DNA of 13,771 bases, from contig DATCGA010000140.1 of NCBI GenBank assembly GCA_036509215.1, positions 1-13,771 of the forward strand, read 5' to 3'. A program made the translations under genes and the position numbers. The DNA comes from Trebonia sp036509215 (GTDB taxonomy: Bacteria; Actinomycetota; Actinomycetes; Streptosporangiales; Streptosporangiaceae). Positions within the stretch are counted from its first letter, which is position 1, and each line of letters begins with the position of its first letter. Under the pieces are notes generated by a model. The model was not told the origin of the DNA and made no database searches. It saw only the letters and a list, made by a program, of their open reading frames with translations. Of this stretch, positions 13,532 to 13,771 are shown one piece after another.

Positions 13532-13771
13532 AACGTCTCCGCTAGTCGCGGATTGGTCTGACCGTGAGCCTGCGGGGTATCCCCGCAGGCTAACACCTTG
13601 GTGCGGTGGAAGTTGAGGTACGAGCGGGACGGAGTGGGGCCGCGCTGGTCCTGGTAGCGGGAGCCGTAGACCGCAGAGCCGTACGGGTGCTCAGCCGGGG
13701 AACTGGTCCTGAACAGGCACAGCTGGCCGATCTTCATGCCGGGCCAGAGCTTGATCGGCAGCGTCGCCACG
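13477..13771 (-). CDS. dcd: dCTP deaminase Dcd, C-terminal part with run-on tail
   Basis: Dcd deaminates dCTP to dUTP in the thymidylate route. The gene runs off the right edge, and only the last part is visible. The segment LPIKLWPGMKIGQLCLFR, then SSPAEHPYGS, SRYQDQRGPTPSRSY and LNFHRTKV, matches the conserved end of actinobacterial Dcd, which normally stops right after NFHRTxV. Here the next codon is TTA (13593-13591), so the frame continues 38 more residues to a stop at 13477. It passes through a terminator-like hairpin and 55 bp into the antisense of the DUF397 gene. A TAA to TTA substitution, or one inserted T in TAG, would explain it. The catalytic part lies outside the window. Confidence 0.9.
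   Translation of the reverse strand, partial: VATLPIKLWPGMKIGQLCLFRTSSPAEHPYGSAVYGSRYQDQRGPTPSRSYLNFHRTKVLACGDTPQAHGQTNPRLAETFQLLAFAAARKACQVAAG
13567..13591. terminator. Hairpin between DUF397 gene and dcd
   Basis: The perfect 11-bp arms AGCCTGCGGGG (13567-13577) and CCCCGCAGGCT (13581-13591) enclose a TAT loop, 35 bp after the DUF397 stop and directly at the expected dcd stop position. There is no T-tract on either strand. Position between convergent genes supports a bidirectional terminator. Confidence 0.7.

Noticed and set aside
10405..13771. tRNA gene or att site that would mark an integrated element
   Set aside because: No cloverleaf or T-arm-like GGTTCRAnTCC was found; an attachment duplication cannot be tested within this window.

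Overview
The window looks like high-GC actinomycete chromosome. Most codons end in G or C, GTG starts are used, and the chaperone cluster carries the actinobacterial repressor HspR with HAIR-type operators. The helix-turn-helix/DUF5753 plus DUF397 gene pair is typical of Streptomyces, Streptosporangiales and their relatives. I cannot name a genus.

Layout. Positions 1-884 hold the 3' end of an unrecognised gene and a small TPR-like gene, both on +. Positions 902-7977 hold a five-gene minus-strand stress operon in transcription order dnaK, grpE, dnaJ, hspR, clpB. It is tightly packed, and the dnaK stop overlaps the grpE start by one base. Positions 7978-8250 are a divergent control region with two HAIR-like operators, an ECF-type (SigR/SigH-like) promoter, a housekeeping-type promoter and two strong palindromes. 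Positions 8251-10404 encode a membrane-anchored iron-sulfur oxidoreductase on +. Positions 10405-10580 hold a symmetric set of four 18-bp repeats between convergent genes.

Positions 10581-13531 are accessory in character. Two translationally coupled minus-strand genes resemble parts of actinomycete integrative conjugative elements, but no integrase, replication or FtsK-type gene is visible. They are followed by a 480-bp palindrome-rich gap, a DUF5753 regulator with 13-bp iterons over its promoter, and a DUF397 gene. The window ends inside dcd (dCTP deaminase, minus strand). Its normal stop position reads TTA, so translation runs on through a hairpin.

How the genes work together. DnaK, GrpE and DnaJ form the Hsp70 cycle, and ClpB is the disaggregase that works with it. 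HspR, encoded in the same operon, is expected to repress it at the HAIR sites using DnaK as co-repressor. The SigR/SigH-like promoter would add induction by thiol or heat stress. The DUF5753/DUF397 pair is a separate regulatory module.

The most noteworthy points are the two-promoter, two-operator layout of dnaK, the symmetric four-copy repeat, the iterons, the apparent loss of the dcd stop codon, and the N-terminally extended DUF397 frame. I did not find a complete novel system. The best candidates for undescribed biology are the small mobile-element gene pair and the non-coding structures around it.
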